Shown here piece after piece: positions 1-13,014 of a DNA stretch of 64,000 nucleotides. Under the pieces are notes generated by a model. It was not told the origin of the DNA, made no database searches, and saw only the letters and a list, made by a program, of their open reading frames with translations. Source of the stretch: Sphagnum compactum. Its lineage: Eukaryota; Bryophyta; Sphagnopsida; Sphagnales. The translations under genes and the position numbers were made by a program. How positions within the stretch are numbered: the stretch's first letter is position 1; every line of letters starts with the position of its first letter. The stretch covers positions 2,604,001 to 2,668,000 of the forward strand of contig OZ234504.1 of the NCBI GenBank assembly GCA_965153455.1. The letters run 5' to 3'.

Positions 1-2450
1 TTTTCTCATGTGAGAAAAATTTGATGTTTGAAAACAGACAAACTTTGACATATGAAAGGTGCCATGTTGAAGAGAAGCTCCAAGGTTAGGGTGACTATTT
101 ACAAAGCATATGGAGTATGCTCGAGAACATGAGTGTAGAAAGAAACAAAAAAAAAAGGTCACATTCCCTTGGAAATTTAATTAGTTTGTTTTGTTCATAG
201 TGTTTTTGTAATTAGAATGTTATTACTAACATTCACCTAGTAGCTCATTAGGTGAGAAAAACTTCCACCAAGCAATGATCATTTCTTAACATCAATGGCA
301 CCTAAGCTTTTGTTGGTTTTCAAAAAACACAAAAAAAAGGACTAGGAAGCTCCAAGAACTCAGAGTAATCTTCTTGACGAACTTTTGTGTTGGCTTTTAA
401 AAATCAAAACACCATTTCCCTATATTTTGTGGTGCCCAAAAATGACACAAATGCAAAGCTCTTAATGCATATGTTCCATGGAAGGCACAATGATCTTGAC
501 ATTCATGTGAAGCTGCAAGAGAATTCATGTTATAGGTGATGGTAGTCCTCCCAAAAAAATGGGGAAAAGCTTTCGACAATGATTTCAACAAGGGAATAAC
601 AACAATTGTTGTGGTGGTGGCACTTGATTGTTCTAGACCTATAAATGACAATCCATCTCCCCCCCCAAAGCCTAAGTGCCATTAGAAAAAAGCCATTCTT
701 TTTATTTGATTTTGAAATTTTAGTTTATTTTGTTTGAAAGGTTAAACCCAATGTTGTGTAGGTACCCAAATCCAAATGTTCCAATTGGTGGTTCTAGATT
801 TAGATATTAAAAACTTGACCCAATCATGGTAAATCCAAAGTAAAACCTAAAATCTTTTATTCACCCATTTTCAATGAATGAAACCCCTAAGGACCTCCCT
901 AGGTTTGAGTGTTGGTTTGAAGGGTTCATGTGTGTATGTTAGTTCATACTTGATAGTGTAAATATTTGTGTTACTTTTAACTGAAATGTAAGACGTATCC
1001 CACTTATTTCATCATCTATTTTATGTTATGGCCACACATTGTTGTTGGTTGTTTTAATAACTTACAAGCCAAGTTTGAATGTATCAAACACAAACAAGAA
1101 AACATGTTTTCTCAACATTAATGCATATGAAGTGATTCAATACTCCTTTTTACAACAAGAACAATGATTTCTTGATCATTATATCAATATATGCTTTTGA
1201 CAACTTTAATTCCTTCAAATGCAAAACCACTCCTATTGAATTATATGTTACAACCTTAAATCTAGACCACATCTAGAATCACATCCTTTTTAGAAAATCA
1301 TAAACTTTATATTTGTAACCACCTTGTTTGCGCAAAGCAATATTACCGTTATCCATAAGTTTTGACATTTGAAAAAAAAAAAAAATCTTACCTCAAGGTT
1401 CTACCACATTTCTAAAATATATAAGGTCTAGGACTTAAGGTTTTTTTAAAAACCATATACCCACACAACACTAGTTAAAATTTGGGGATCGTGTTTTAAT
1501 TTTTATTTATTTTTGAAATATCAAGATTTTGGCAATTTTTTTCAAAAACTTAACAAATTTAGTTGAACTTAACAATGTTTTCAAAAAATTCCAAACTTTC
1601 AATTAAAAAAATGCTTCAATTTTGCTCAATTTTCACAATTGAAAGTTTGATGAAAAAATTCAATTGTTAGTTTATTTTTTCTGAAACTGCATTAAAAAAT
1701 GGAATTTGGCAACAAGTTCCAATTCTATGGTTTCAAAAGTTTGGTGAAAATTTCCAACTTTTTATCAAAATTTGATTTGCAATAAATTTTCTTTTTTCAT
1801 CACAATCTTTTTCAAATTTGAGGTTTTTTTAAATATTTGTCAATTTTATTCCTTTTTTTTTTGTTTCTAATCATATTTTCTTAAAAAAATTATGGCTTAC
1901 TATTGCCAATTCAGAAAGAAAATGACTCTCCCCTCATCCCCCACCCCCCATTACCAAAAATAAGCACAAAAAAAAGAGAGAAAGAAACTAAGCCCTCAAC
2001 CCACCCTAAAAAGGACAAAGACCAACATAAGTAATGGATATGTTCTTTTGCGTTTGGGAACAAAAGGAAGTCCTTTTTATTTCTCAAAGAGTATCAAATT
2101 GTTACCCTAGTTAGTACCTTGGCCAATTCGACACTAATTACATTATTTTCAGAAATATTGAAAATTATCAAAAATTATTTTTTTCCAAATCAAAAAACAT
2201 TGTGAAGGATAATAGTGAATATTTAGGAATATTCCCATTTGTTGAAATGAGTTTTTCAAAACTAATTAATTAAAATTAACTTGAAATTACAAACTCCAAA
2301 CCTTCATCTTGGCTTTTGAGTCTACCAAAGACTTGCAATTTTTCAAGATTACTTAAAATTACAAACTCCAAACTTACAATGGTGACAATTTTCAGTTCTC
2401 ATTCACATATTATTATTCATTTATTTATTTATTTATTTATTTATTGAAAA
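1..2450. other. AT-rich intergenic DNA, no gene seen
   Basis: This stretch holds long A and T runs and short ORFs with no family resemblance I can see. An 84-codon minus-strand frame at 397-651 shows no recognisable motif and no splice partners. An ATTT-type microsatellite sits at 2419-2445. It lies upstream of the repeat array that precedes OHP2. Confidence 0.6.
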
Positions 2451-2454
2451 ATCC

Positions 2455-3097
2455 AGGTTTTGAGGGTTGTTTTGTTGGAAGGCCTTTGGGATAGTGGGGG
2501 ACCAGAAGTGGCCTTTTAAAAATTAAGTAAGTCTGTGTGTGTTTTTGAGGATATTTTGTGGGAAACTATTTCTGATAGGAGGACCAGAAGTGGCCTTTTA
2601 ATTAAGAGAGTGTTTTAGAGGGCTGTTTTATTGGATGCCTTGGGAGGGGATAGGGGCCGAAGAAATGGCTTTTAAATTAAGAGACGAACTTTGAGGGCTA
2701 TTTGAATTGGAAGCCCTTGGGGTTAGGGGATCAGAAGTGGCTTTTTAATAAAGAGAGTATATTTTTGAGGGCTTATGTTTTATTGGAAATCTTCGGGGAT
2801 AGGGGCCAAGAAGTGGCTTTTTAATTAAGAGAGTATTTTGGCGAGCTGTTTTATTGGAAGTCCTTCGGGGGATAGGGGGACCGGAAGTGGCTTTTTAATT
2901 AAGAGAGTAATTTTTGCGGGCTGTTTTATTGGAAGTCCTTCGGGGGATAGGGGGACCGGAAGTGGCTTTTTAATTAAGAGAGTAATTTGAGGGCTGTTTT
3001 ATTGGAAGTCCTTCGGGGGATGGGGGGACCGGAAGTGGCTTTTTAATTAAGAGAGTAATTTTGAGGGGTGTTTTATTGGAAGCCCTTTGGGATAGGT
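2455..3097. repeat. Tandem array, ~74-bp unit, about 9 copies
   Basis: Each unit contains a TTTTATTGGAAG-like segment, a GGGGATAGGGG-like segment, then GAAGTGGCTTTTTAATTAAG and GAGAGTAA. The GAAGTGGC core recurs near 2507, 2586, 2664, 2733, 2809, 2886, 2960 and 3031, and a truncated last unit ends near 3097. The three 3'-most copies are nearly identical while the 5' copies have diverged, so expansion seems most recent on the gene-proximal side. The array ends about 85 bases before the OHP2 start codon and so occupies its promoter or 5' leader. Confidence 0.9.
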
Positions 3098-3180
3098 TTT
3101 GAGTGGAATTGAGGAAGAGTGGGGTTTTGGTGCTGTGCTGTGCTGTGCGTGTTGTTGTTGTGTTTTTGAAGAAGACTGTG

Positions 3181-4293
3181 ATGGCCATGGCGACAGCATT
3201 GGTCCTCCCATCGCTGCTCCTCTCCTCCTCATCCTCCTGCTGCTCCTCTTCCTCCTGCTCTTCTACTGCGTTGTTCTGTCAAGCCGTTGTGTGTGACAAA
3301 CAAGATGTAAGATCTCACAACAACAATTCAATAACAAAAAGAGGAAGAAGAAACAGCAGCAGCAGCAGCAGGAGTCTTACTAGCCTTGCAATCAGGAGCT
3401 CAAAAGCTGAAGGACCTCTTCGCAGGCCTAGTGCACCTGCTGCACCTTCTGTGACAACTTCTGATCCTTCTTTTTCTCCGGCTCCTCCTCCTCCTCCTCC
3501 TTCTTCTCCGCCAACACCAACAACATCAGCTCCTTCATCTTCTCCTCCTTCTTCATCATCTTCGGCTCCGGCTGCAGCCGCGGCCAGCTTCAGTAAGCTA
3601 AGCAGCAGCGTGAGTATTGAGTATCAGAGGCAGAGGGCCAAGGAGATGCAGGAGTATTTTTTAGACAAGAAGTTTGAGGAACAGATCCGAGCAGGCAGAC
3701 TCTTTGGATGGACGCGAAAGAATGAAATTGGCAATGGCAGGTATGTGCAGTTTTTTCTCCACACCCATCGAATCTCTTCTTCTTTGCTCCGCCATCTCTT
3801 GCTCCCCTTCCCAAACCCTAGCTCTCCCTCAATGAATCATTGGTGCTTCTTCTAGACCTCAATTCCTTTGAAATAGGAAACAGAATTTGGGAAATTTGTG
3901 TGAATGCTGCTAATGACCGAGGATTGGTGTTTTAGTGATGCTCTACTGCCACCACTCTTTGAACAAAAGCTTGGCACGGCAGGTTTGAGATGTGCATGAA
4001 TTTTAGGATTTGAGGTGTGCATGGTTGTTGGGCAGCTTGAGATTGGTTGTTGTCGATGTTACAGCTTACAACATGCTACACAGTCATCACTACGCCAATT
4101 CTTTCTTTGACCTAATTCTTTCATGTTGCTGGATTGGAGCTATAATTCTGATCGTGGGGTTTTTGATTGCGGGTTCAGGTGGGCAATGTTTGGAATTGCA
4201 GTTGGGTTGCTTACAGAGTATGCAACGGGCTCCAGCTTTGTCAAGCAGCTCAAGATTATTATCTCCAACTTGGGCATTGCGGATCTCGACTGA
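3181..4293 (+). CDS. OHP2: One-helix protein 2 (OHP2), chloroplast thylakoid
   Basis: OHP2 is a single-helix relative of the light-harvesting proteins. In Arabidopsis it works with OHP1 and HCF244 in photosystem II reaction-centre assembly and pigment handling. Exons are 3181-3740 and 4179-4293, with the GT-AG intron splitting the Arg codon of the LHC motif; the product is 224 residues. The N-terminal ~75 residues are Ser-rich and basic, as in a transit peptide. Then come the family signature EGPLRRPSAP, a Pro/Ser-rich linker, and a SIEYQRQRAKEMQEYF segment. The chlorophyll-binding motif E-I-G-N-G-R-W-A-M-F-G has Glu182, Asn185 and Arg187. One membrane helix, GIAVGLLTEYATG, and the tail ISNLGIADLD follow. 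It is longer than the Arabidopsis protein (about 170 residues) because of the linker and leader. A GTG at 3103 is in frame, but the ATG at 3181 is the plausible start. Confidence 0.95.
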
Positions 4294-5785
4294 GTTTTGT
4301 TGTTTTGTGTGTATATATAATTGTTTCTGAGGAATGGAAAGGAATTTTTTTTCTTGCGTTTGTTTGCAAATTTTTGCGGCAGTTGGGCGTTTGACTTGAC
4401 ATAACCAGAGCTTTGCTTTTCCTTTCAAAATTCTGTAAAGCTGTACTGAATTCTTCTGCCTTCTACCCTTGATGTATTTATCAAGAGAACTTTGGGCAGA
4501 CATGCATTTTGGTTTTGACTTGCTTTTGTGTATGTTGTAGTTTCATCTCTTGGTTGCAGAAACAAAATCTAGTGCAAATTGCAACCTAATTTGTCACATT
4601 CTCTGCCATAGATTGTATGCTGTTTGCAGTGTTGAATGTTGATATATTTTAAACTTCTTTTCACTGGCTTTGAGCCATGGAAAATTTGCCCCATTTAGTT
4701 AGTTGGACTGTTGTGTGTGCATTTGTTCTGTCCATTTTGGTCTCCTTTCCTCACCGACAAGGATCTATAACCAGAATACTCATGTAGCTTGCAGTGCCCA
4801 ATCTTAAAGGATGGGCTTTGACGATGTGCTGTGTATGATTTCTTTTGTGCTTCAATGCTCTTGAACCTGGAAATTGGAAGCTTTAGATCTATCAGGCAGA
4901 CCTTGAAGTGTCCCCCTGCAAATTTGATTGTGGAGTCCCTGGGCTCTCTGTCTGTGCACATCCAAGGCAGATTTTCTACAGGTAAAAGATGACATCCCTG
5001 TATTATTATTGCTTTGAGTTATTCCAGAGTCGCTTGTATCCATGACAACTATGTAAGCCATGTTTGCACCCAGTGGAGAGAGAGAGAAGGGTATGTTCAT
5101 GGGCAAATTAGAGAGCGATGGAAACACCATGAACATATTGGATGGCTACACTATACCCTTGGCTATGGAGTGCAAAACAATTCTTCTGAGGCAATTTGTG
5201 CGGGTCCAAAGAGATATTCTATGGGAACTTTTACCTGCTGCAGCAAAAATTTTACTCGCAGAAACCAAGGTCCCTTTTTTTTAAGAAAATCGTTTCACGA
5301 TATATTGGGCTATTTGTATATTCTCTTAGGTTTTTCTTTTGGATCCATAGCTTTGGGTCATTTGATGGGTACAAAGCATTGATTTTGAAGATCTTTCTAT
5401 CTGCAATTGTCTATTTTTAGTGCAGTAGTTTCCATTGGGAATCGTGGAGAGATTGAGGCAATCTGCATTTGGTGAACCAGATATCTCTCCTTGGGGGTAA
5501 TCAACAATGAACTGATTTGAAACCCATAACTGTAGCCAAATCCTACTTCCTTTGTGGTGGCCGGTTGTTAGTATCAAGCATGTGGAGGACTGATGAGCTA
5601 GTATAGGGAATTGTGACTTTTCTTGGTGAGTCTGGGGCAGCCTAATCCTTGTATGTTCAAACATTTACCATGCAAGAGGCCTTCTAAGCTCCTCTTTCTA
5701 GAAGATGAAAGGAAGCATGAACAATTACATTGTGCAATGCCATGGGTGACAACAAGAGTTGCTTGGTGGCAGTGTTGAGGTTAGG
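4294..5785. other. Downstream flank of OHP2, no firm gene
   Basis: This probably contains the OHP2 3' untranslated region. A plus-strand frame at 5060-5271 (starting MFAPSGEREKG, ending before an AG/GT that could be a donor) has fairly gene-like composition but matches no family I know. An in-frame stop lies just upstream of it, so I do not annotate it as coding. Confidence 0.4.
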
Positions 5786-6034
5786 ATGGCATCTTTCAGC
5801 TTGAGAGTGGTCAACAACTTCCTAGCCAGGTAATTATTTTGTGTAACCTAATGAGGACTATTTGTAGGTAGAGAGAGGTCTTCATTTGAATAACCTGAAG
5901 TTGCAAAACCTCATGTCTAGATAAATGACCTGCAAACATGATCCTTCTCTTTGCCCTGCAGCATTGTAGCTATGTGTAAGGTGCAGCACAGGATCCCTGT
6001 CGGAGGCTTCAAAGCCATTGCCAGAAGTCAGTGA
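5786..6034 (+). CDS. Possible tiny two-exon ORF, 38 residues
   Basis: Exon 5786-5829 ends in CCAG/GTAATT, and exon 5962-6034 follows CCCTGCAG. Joining them keeps frame and gives a 38-residue product. It starts MASFSLRVVNNFLA and ends RIPVGGFKAIARSQ, then a stop. It is Arg-rich, has no acidic residue and looks amphipathic, like an organelle targeting peptide. I do not recognise the family. It may instead be chance splicing of non-coding sequence, or part of a longer transcript. The only support is frame conservation over one junction and the start context. Confidence 0.25.
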
Positions 6035-6046
6035 CTCCAAGAGTGG

Positions 6047-6160
6047 CACCCATTGAAAGATTGAAACTATGTTCTATTTGAATTGCTATTTTTTGCAGTG
6101 ACTCCACCCATTGAAAGCTTGAAACTATATTCTATTTGAACTGCAATTTTCTGCAAGTGA
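6047..6160. repeat. Tandem duplication, 58-bp period
   Basis: Two adjacent copies begin with CACCCATTGAAAG at 6047 and 6105. They share most of the following 50 bases, with scattered substitutions. Confidence 0.85.
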
Positions 6161-8208
6161 AAGGTGTGAGCAACGAACTTGGTGAAAAGGACCAGCTGTA
6201 CAAGGATTGCAGCAAACATATCTGGGGTCATGAGCTGTTGTGGTGAGCTTTTCTTTGCAGATCTTTTTGCTTGTGGTGTGGCCACATTAGACCCTCCTTT
6301 ACCTGAACAAGATATGAATGTAAAGGAGGGTCTTGATGCATGATTAGTAAAAGACATCAACTGAAACATTCCTACATTTTTTTATGATGTAAACTTAAAA
6401 ATGAATATTGGTTTATTGTTTTGCCTTGCCGTTGCATACTATTCCAATAGTTTGAATTATTTTTAGTCTGTACATATGGATCAGTTAGTTGCCTGCTCAT
6501 TATTAGACATGCTGAATTTTTCAAATACATTCAATATGAATACCTATTTGCAAAATAGTTTCCTCAAACATGTGGAGCATGCCCAGATTTTATTGATTCC
6601 GTAATCTAAGGTTCTTGGGTTTTGATGATGTCTCTTCCACATCATCGTGATGCTCATATCACACTTATACAATTTGATTGCATAGAACGTATCAAGCCTT
6701 GTACCAAATTAGAGAAGAAATTAAACTCCATTAAAGAATCTAATGGTTTATATGTGAAGATCTAACATTTTTCAAATAGGGGCGACTTTCCAGATCTACT
6801 TATGACTTAAAATGCCAATTGCTAAGTAGGAGATGATATCATTTCTTCACTCCATCCTCAAGTGTACTTAGATGATATTCAAACATGGGCAACGATAACA
6901 TGCAATGTTGGAGAAAGTCAACACCAAAACTCCTTTGACATGTGTAATCATTGTCTAAATGTTGGCAACAATGGAATTCATAAATGTGTCGGTTACATTG
7001 AATATGGATGATTCAATCTTAAATGACACCGTAAACAATATGTACGGATTTTGCGAAGGAATTTACATGCTATAATCAAACAATAGCGGTGAATGTACAT
7101 AATGTCTTCAACAAAGAAACTAGATGTTGTGGAATGTCAATGTATGAAGGCATTCGAAGGCCTAGAATTTCAATATTTTTAAATGTTACAAGATATCACC
7201 TTAGAAAGCCATCTTAATATAAACATCTTAAAATAGATAGTCTGGATATTTCAATGCACATAACATAACATCATGTGTCTTTTCAGATCCAAATTGGTAG
7301 GTAATGGAAGGGAGGTTGTTACTTAAGCCTCAAACAAAAACAACCACTAAATTCTTCATTACATCGGGTTTTTTTGTTACATATGACCACTTCTCCAATG
7401 AATTGCATCTATGTAATCATGTTTGTTCGTAAACTCAAGGAAGCATTTTTAAAGTCATGGGTAGTGTACACGGTTGATGAAAAATGGACTTAGCACTAGA
7501 CAAAACTCTAGTGACGATAGTTTGTTAGGTCTTTATTGCATTTGTTGTTTGCTATTTGTTGTGGAAACTCAGCTCAATGTGAACAAGGTTCTCAATTCTT
7601 TTGTGCTTGGGGGGTTTATTCTCATGGCATGCCTCTGGAGTCCTTTCCTTGTGTGCATATTTTCATATGTATGACGTTGTTAGTTTCAATAGTGTTGGGC
7701 ACTGATCTTGTACCACACGACAACTTTCAAATAAGCAAAGCCAATGATTTTTACATACTTGTGCAACAAAGTCTAGGAGTAACCCATTCTTTGAATCCAT
7801 TTTTTTATTCCCCTCTCTTTCTGCAAAATATTTTGTATTGCAAAAAAATGGAAGTGTTCTCCTTTAGACATATGGACTTAGAAAGCTCAAAGCATGTAAG
7901 TTTCAAGTATAAAAATCTCATGCTTTTTGCATTAGGGTTTGCATATCTGTTAAGTATACAATTCTTGAATACGAAAACCTTAATTAGAGTAACTCCCATT
8001 ACTTACAATCTTAAACAAAACATGAGTTTTTTTGCCACACCACAAACATCCACCTAGAATGGCAAGTTGTTGGCAACAGCCCTGCCCCCCTCAAAAAGAA
8101 AAAAACAAACGCTTACTTCTTCAATATTGGTGGCTTTGTACCTTTTGTAGAATCTGAGTACCAAGTTTGCTGGTGTTTTGTATTCACTCTGGCCTGTGCA
8201 GGCACACA
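6161..8208. other. Intergenic between convergent OHP2-side and DUF639 genes
   Basis: No recognisable gene. The longest frame, 7536-8057 on the plus strand, is Cys/Phe/Leu-rich and resembles no known domain. The DUF639 3' untranslated region presumably lies within the last few hundred bases. Confidence 0.4.
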
Positions 8209-11200
8209 TCACTGCTGACCCAAACTTTCTTGCTCTTCAGGCTTGAGAAACCTGACCGGCACCACAGGTATTTTGTGCCACCATTCACTAAGACGTCTAT
8301 TGAACTGAGCTGAGCTCTCCTTCCTTGATTGCATCTGCCCGGTGAACAAATTTACAAAGATGATTACAGCTATCCATTGAGATGGCAATAGTGCCAAGCC
8401 AATAGATGCCGCAACAAGCAACCCCACAACCTGATTTGATGCCTGCACAACAGCCCATAGCACATATTATGGAGTTATGTGTTTAGTGACCTCAAACTTA
8501 GCTACAGAACTGTAGCTGGCCATCTGCCTAGTCTGAAGGTGCAAAAGTTTGCACCAAGACTAAGTTGATGGCCCAGTTGAGCCAATCATAATGGCCAACC
8601 AATCAAAAGCAATCATTTTCTTTTACTGGCCCTCTTGGAGATCACTATATCTTGGGCAAATTTATAGGCCCAAATTGAATTTCACACAATGTAAAGGTTG
8701 TATGTCATCCAAAATATTGTGCACAGGTCATTTTAGTGAGATGCTCTTAGTAATCCAATTGTAAGTAGGAAGTACTTTTTGTAATGGAAAATTCATAGTA
8801 CTGACCTCAGGATAGTTTGACAAGCACAAAGCACGGAGTTTGAGTAGGCCAATATTGCCAGTCTGAATGAATCCCTCCAACTGCGCCAATGCTTGTTGTA
8901 GTGCAAGCAGCTGCTCCACAGTACTCTGGCTTGGGGGTTGCGGAACAAGAATCTCTCCAACACCCATTTGTTCCCGCTTCTTCATATAACGCAAATACAG
9001 TATGTAGCCTGCTGCAGTCAACAGCAGCAGCGATGGAACATAGAAAATCCAGTTCCTGTAACACCCAACACAAATCACAGCCTCAATTCTCTTTTGTTGT
9101 AAGTATTTTGAGGTAATTCAACTGCATTGAGGAAGAGGTTCTAGCCCTCTTTCCAGCCTGGTTCTTGGTGCAGTTCCGGTCAACCAGACTTGCAGGTTCA
9201 GCTTCTTGCTGGAATCAGCTCCACAGCTTATTCAGGTTGATCTTGGGTGGTCTTACATGTAAATGAAAATTGCGATAACCACTGCACTTGAGATTGTCTT
9301 GAAAGGATCCTGCCACTCTATGATAGATGTGCACCATGCTAGAAGCACATTCACTGGCTTCAGCAGCTCCTGCAAAAATCACAGTACGTGATTCCAGTTT
9401 GATTAGTAGTCATGACAGCATCATTGCCTATTGCTGACGTTTTAGCCATGAACCCCAAAGGGCTTCCAGTTTCCACTGGTGTTCTAGGGTGGGTATTAGA
9501 AACTGCACCAAACCCCTGCTGCTGGGTATCAGGGTGGTTCTTAAGGTTCTCATAAGATCAAATACCCAGTTCTGATCTATAAGCATGGTTCTCAAAATTT
9601 TCAGAAACGGCCAAACCGAAAACTTAAGGATTTGCTCAACCAAAAATTAAGGTTCAAACAGAGTAGTAGAGAGTGTTCAAGAGACACACCGTCATTACTG
9701 CAACATTTGTGCCAATTCCCTCCACTTTCACTCCATCTATAGTTGCCTGTGCGACTTCAGCTTGTTTGGTATTTTCTCGAGATTGCAAAATTGCCTTCTC
9801 AAGCGGTGTCAACTCTCCAATCGCAAACTCACCAATGGGAACCGAAGCATCAGGTTTTTGGTCACTATTCAGTGTGGGAGTCAAAGACTCGAGGCTAGCA
9901 ACAGCAGCAGTTGCTGAGCTTGCATACACACGATTCCCTTCATGGAGATCGAGGAAACTATCCCCACCTTGGCCATGCTCAGAATGACGAAGTGTATCAG
10001 CTAAGGCTGCCATAACCATATCCCCATTCGGCATCTCATTCCCGAATGTGTAAGTCAGAAGGTTATCAGGTCTGGGTGGCATTTTATTGAAAGTTTCTCT
10101 CACAGCCCTCATCCGTGTTATGCCCAACACTGCCCTTGCAAGTGCTTCTGATTTACCCACACCTTCGAGTTTGTAAGTACGTGAGAATTTGTGGGCTGCT
10201 ATTATTTCCCGAATTATTGCTAGCCAGTAATCCCGCCGTTGATTCCCTGTCACTTCTGAGAACTCCAGCACTATAGGCTCCAAACTGTGTTATAAAACCA
10301 ACCCCAAAAACACACACACACATATACACACAAATTTCTCAGAACCATATTTGCTACATGGCAAAAAAATTAAATCCATGTTTATGGAAACACTCATAAC
10401 AAAGCGCTTTAATGCAGTCTTGTAAGTATTGTTGTCATCAATCTCTTTTATTTTTCTTTTTTTGGCGAGGTTGGGCAAGTTGAATATACAACACTTACTC
10501 TGCATTTGACTTGAACATAACAGCTTTATCAAAAACGCGGGCACCCCATGGCCCTGTTAAATCAGGTTTCACCACCTGGTTTAAGTTGGCAGCTAGGCCA
10601 TACTTCTGTGCCTCACCATAAGACAACACTCCTGCTTTCTCAAAGTACATTGCATAGTCTGTCAACGTAAGCCGCCCTGTAGAGAGAATGATACACCCAG
10701 ATAGACACACCAGCAATATAATATCAATCATTGAAACCAATGGGATCAAGATGCCAAAGCCAGTGCCTTTTGTTTCTCAATTTTGTGATAGAAGACATTT
10801 GGCAAAAAATATAAAAAATGAGTTGAATTTACTATAGGAAAAAAATAATCCAAAACATATCCCTATGTAAGGTTTTTGCACACACCAGGCCAGGTAGATA
10901 CTCCCATATGCTGAAGAACTGTTTGAGAACCCCCTCCATCGATCTCCACCACCGTCTCATGTTTCTCCAAGTTGAGTGCCTTGATGAATGTTGGTGAGAT
11001 TTGGCCCTTGACCGACTTGATTGACCTGGAAAAGAAAACAAGAAAAGGATGGTCAAAACTCCACCCACTCGGCAACAATGTCAACAGGACATATATGTGT
11101 TGGGCAATGGCGATTGGAAGGACCTGGCTCAAAACTTAGGGTGATGGGGTGGAGGAGGATTGGCTACATACTTGTCCAACTCGCTGAGGTACTTATCATA

Positions 11201-12967
11201 AACAGGGAAAGGAAGACGACCTCCAGTGGTATTAGTAAGTGCTTCCCACTGTGGATGCACCGTGATAATATCTGCAAGCACAGGAATGGCAGGAGCAATC
11301 CTTGCAAATGCTTCCAACCCAACAGCAGTCTCCACTTCTGCCTGCAAACCCACAGAAAATAGTGCAACTTAGAAGATTACACACAACAAGATCACATGCA
11401 CCATGGTTTTCCAGGGCCATCTTTATTTAGGGCAAAGCATGAAGAGTGAGGATAGAATTTTCTTGAACACAAGTTAACTATACATCAACTAATTAACAGA
11501 CCAGAGCACCACACCTAAAACATAGCTCAAAAAGAACAACATAAAAAATAATAATGGCTTGTGGGTGTGTCTATCTTACTTACCACTATGGGCATCAAGT
11601 CAGAAAAGAAATGATCTGCATCTTCCTCCTGCTCTGCTTCTAACTCATTTTCCACCTTCTCAAGCTCTTGATTTACCTATGAACACAAACACCACAAGTT
11701 TTTTTAGCATTTCCCAGTAAAAGAGACTGCCATCTATCCATTGCATATAGGTATGTTACAGAGTTACCACAATTCCAGTTAGCAATTCCAATTTCAGCCC
11801 AAGTTTCAGAGTTTCAAAATCCAAACTTTCTGATCCCCCCAAAAACACAAAAGTTCTAAGTGGTGCTCAAGTAGCCCTTCCAAAAACTCAAAATGTAGCA
11901 TTTCCCATCTTTAAAATGGATCTGTGTACAACCAAACTATGAAACTAGAACAGAAAATGTTTTTCCCGTATGGCAGTAGGCCTTGACAATTCAATGTGGG
12001 TAACAATAGCACAAATTACACTAATGCTAAATTAGTACTGAGTACACACTAAACACTGCATTGGTATGGATATGTGGTCATGTTCACCATGACTTTGACA
12101 AATATGGCTTCTTAGTATTCAACTTGAATATGTGTCAAAATTGACACAACATCAAACCTTGTGTTGTTGTTGTTGTTGTGGTGAGTATTTATTTATTACC
12201 TTGGACATAGGGTTGTTGCTGGTTGCATCAGGAGCTTCCCAAGCAAGCATCATATCAAACGATAGCCGTCGAAACTCCTTGTCATTCAAGTGTTCAGCCA
12301 CTTGAGCTGATACTGAAAGTGCTCGGAAACTGCAATACTCGAGTAAATTCTTTGCATAGTCGGATGGTGTCTTTGCTGAAGCCGTTGCCTCTTGTTCAAA
12401 TTGCTTTTGCAAATCCTCTGGACGAACCAACAGAATCCTAATGCAAACAACAAAACAACCCAGGAATCCAACATACCCAACAGCCCCCCCATCCATCCCC
12501 CCAGTGTGTGCACCCAACCCAAGTTCAGACTAATTACAAAAGTCTCTCATTTTCTTCACAAAATCTTCACAAAATCCTCACCAATTCTCCATAAGATCTT
12601 CACCAAATGTTGGGCACAGTAGAGTGGGCTGCATTCAAGTGTGTTTTTTTTTTCTTCTTGGGTCTTTTAGATAGAATTACAAAGAGTTGTTCAGAGTTGG
12701 AAATCTAATTGCAAAAGAGTGACTGAACAATCGATTCTGTCTTGAATACCCATTGAGGAAAAAAAAAAAGCATCAATCGCTGGTTGGTTGGTTGGTTGGT
12801 TTGTAGTTTGTATACCTTGCACAGCGGCCCACAACACTGTCGGCCAAGGGAGACAATTCCTTGATCCATTTCTTGGTGCCCGAAGGGGTTCGCTCAATTG
12901 CCTTGGGTCTTGCTGCTTCGGTGCTTGAATCCTTAGCAGTACCAAAGATACCCTTGAGAGTCTCCAT
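8209..12967 (-). CDS. DUF639 family plant membrane protein
   Basis: Ten exons, read from high to low coordinate: 12967-12816, 12437-12200, 11676-11584, 11341-11172, 11025-10886, 10676-10499, 10284-9690, 9369-9257, 9055-8806 and 8442-8209. All introns are GT-AG, all phases agree, and the product is 720 residues, the size I expect for the family. DUF639 proteins are conserved in land plants and have no established biochemical role. Diagnostic stretches are the N-terminal METLKGIFGTAKDSS, GRLTLTDYAMYFEKAGVLSYG (about residues 265-285) and LEFSEVTGNQRRDYWLAIIR (from about residue 330). Hydrophobic segments near the C-terminus (about residues 547-581 and 644-680) suggest membrane anchoring, followed by a short hydrophilic tail. 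The third exon encodes a strongly acidic stretch. No stop or frameshift is needed anywhere, so I read it as an intact gene. Confidence 0.93.
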
Positions 12968-13014
12968 CACTACTACTACTAGTGTACTACGAGAGAGAGA
13001 GACTTCACCCACCC

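Noticed and set aside
3103-3180. Upstream in-frame extension of OHP2
   Set aside because: It starts at GTG in a eukaryotic gene and adds a stretch next to the repeat array; the ATG at 3181 begins a normal transit peptide.
7536-8057. 173-codon plus-strand frame
   Set aside because: No recognisable motif and Cys/Phe/Leu-rich AT composition; it probably opened by chance.
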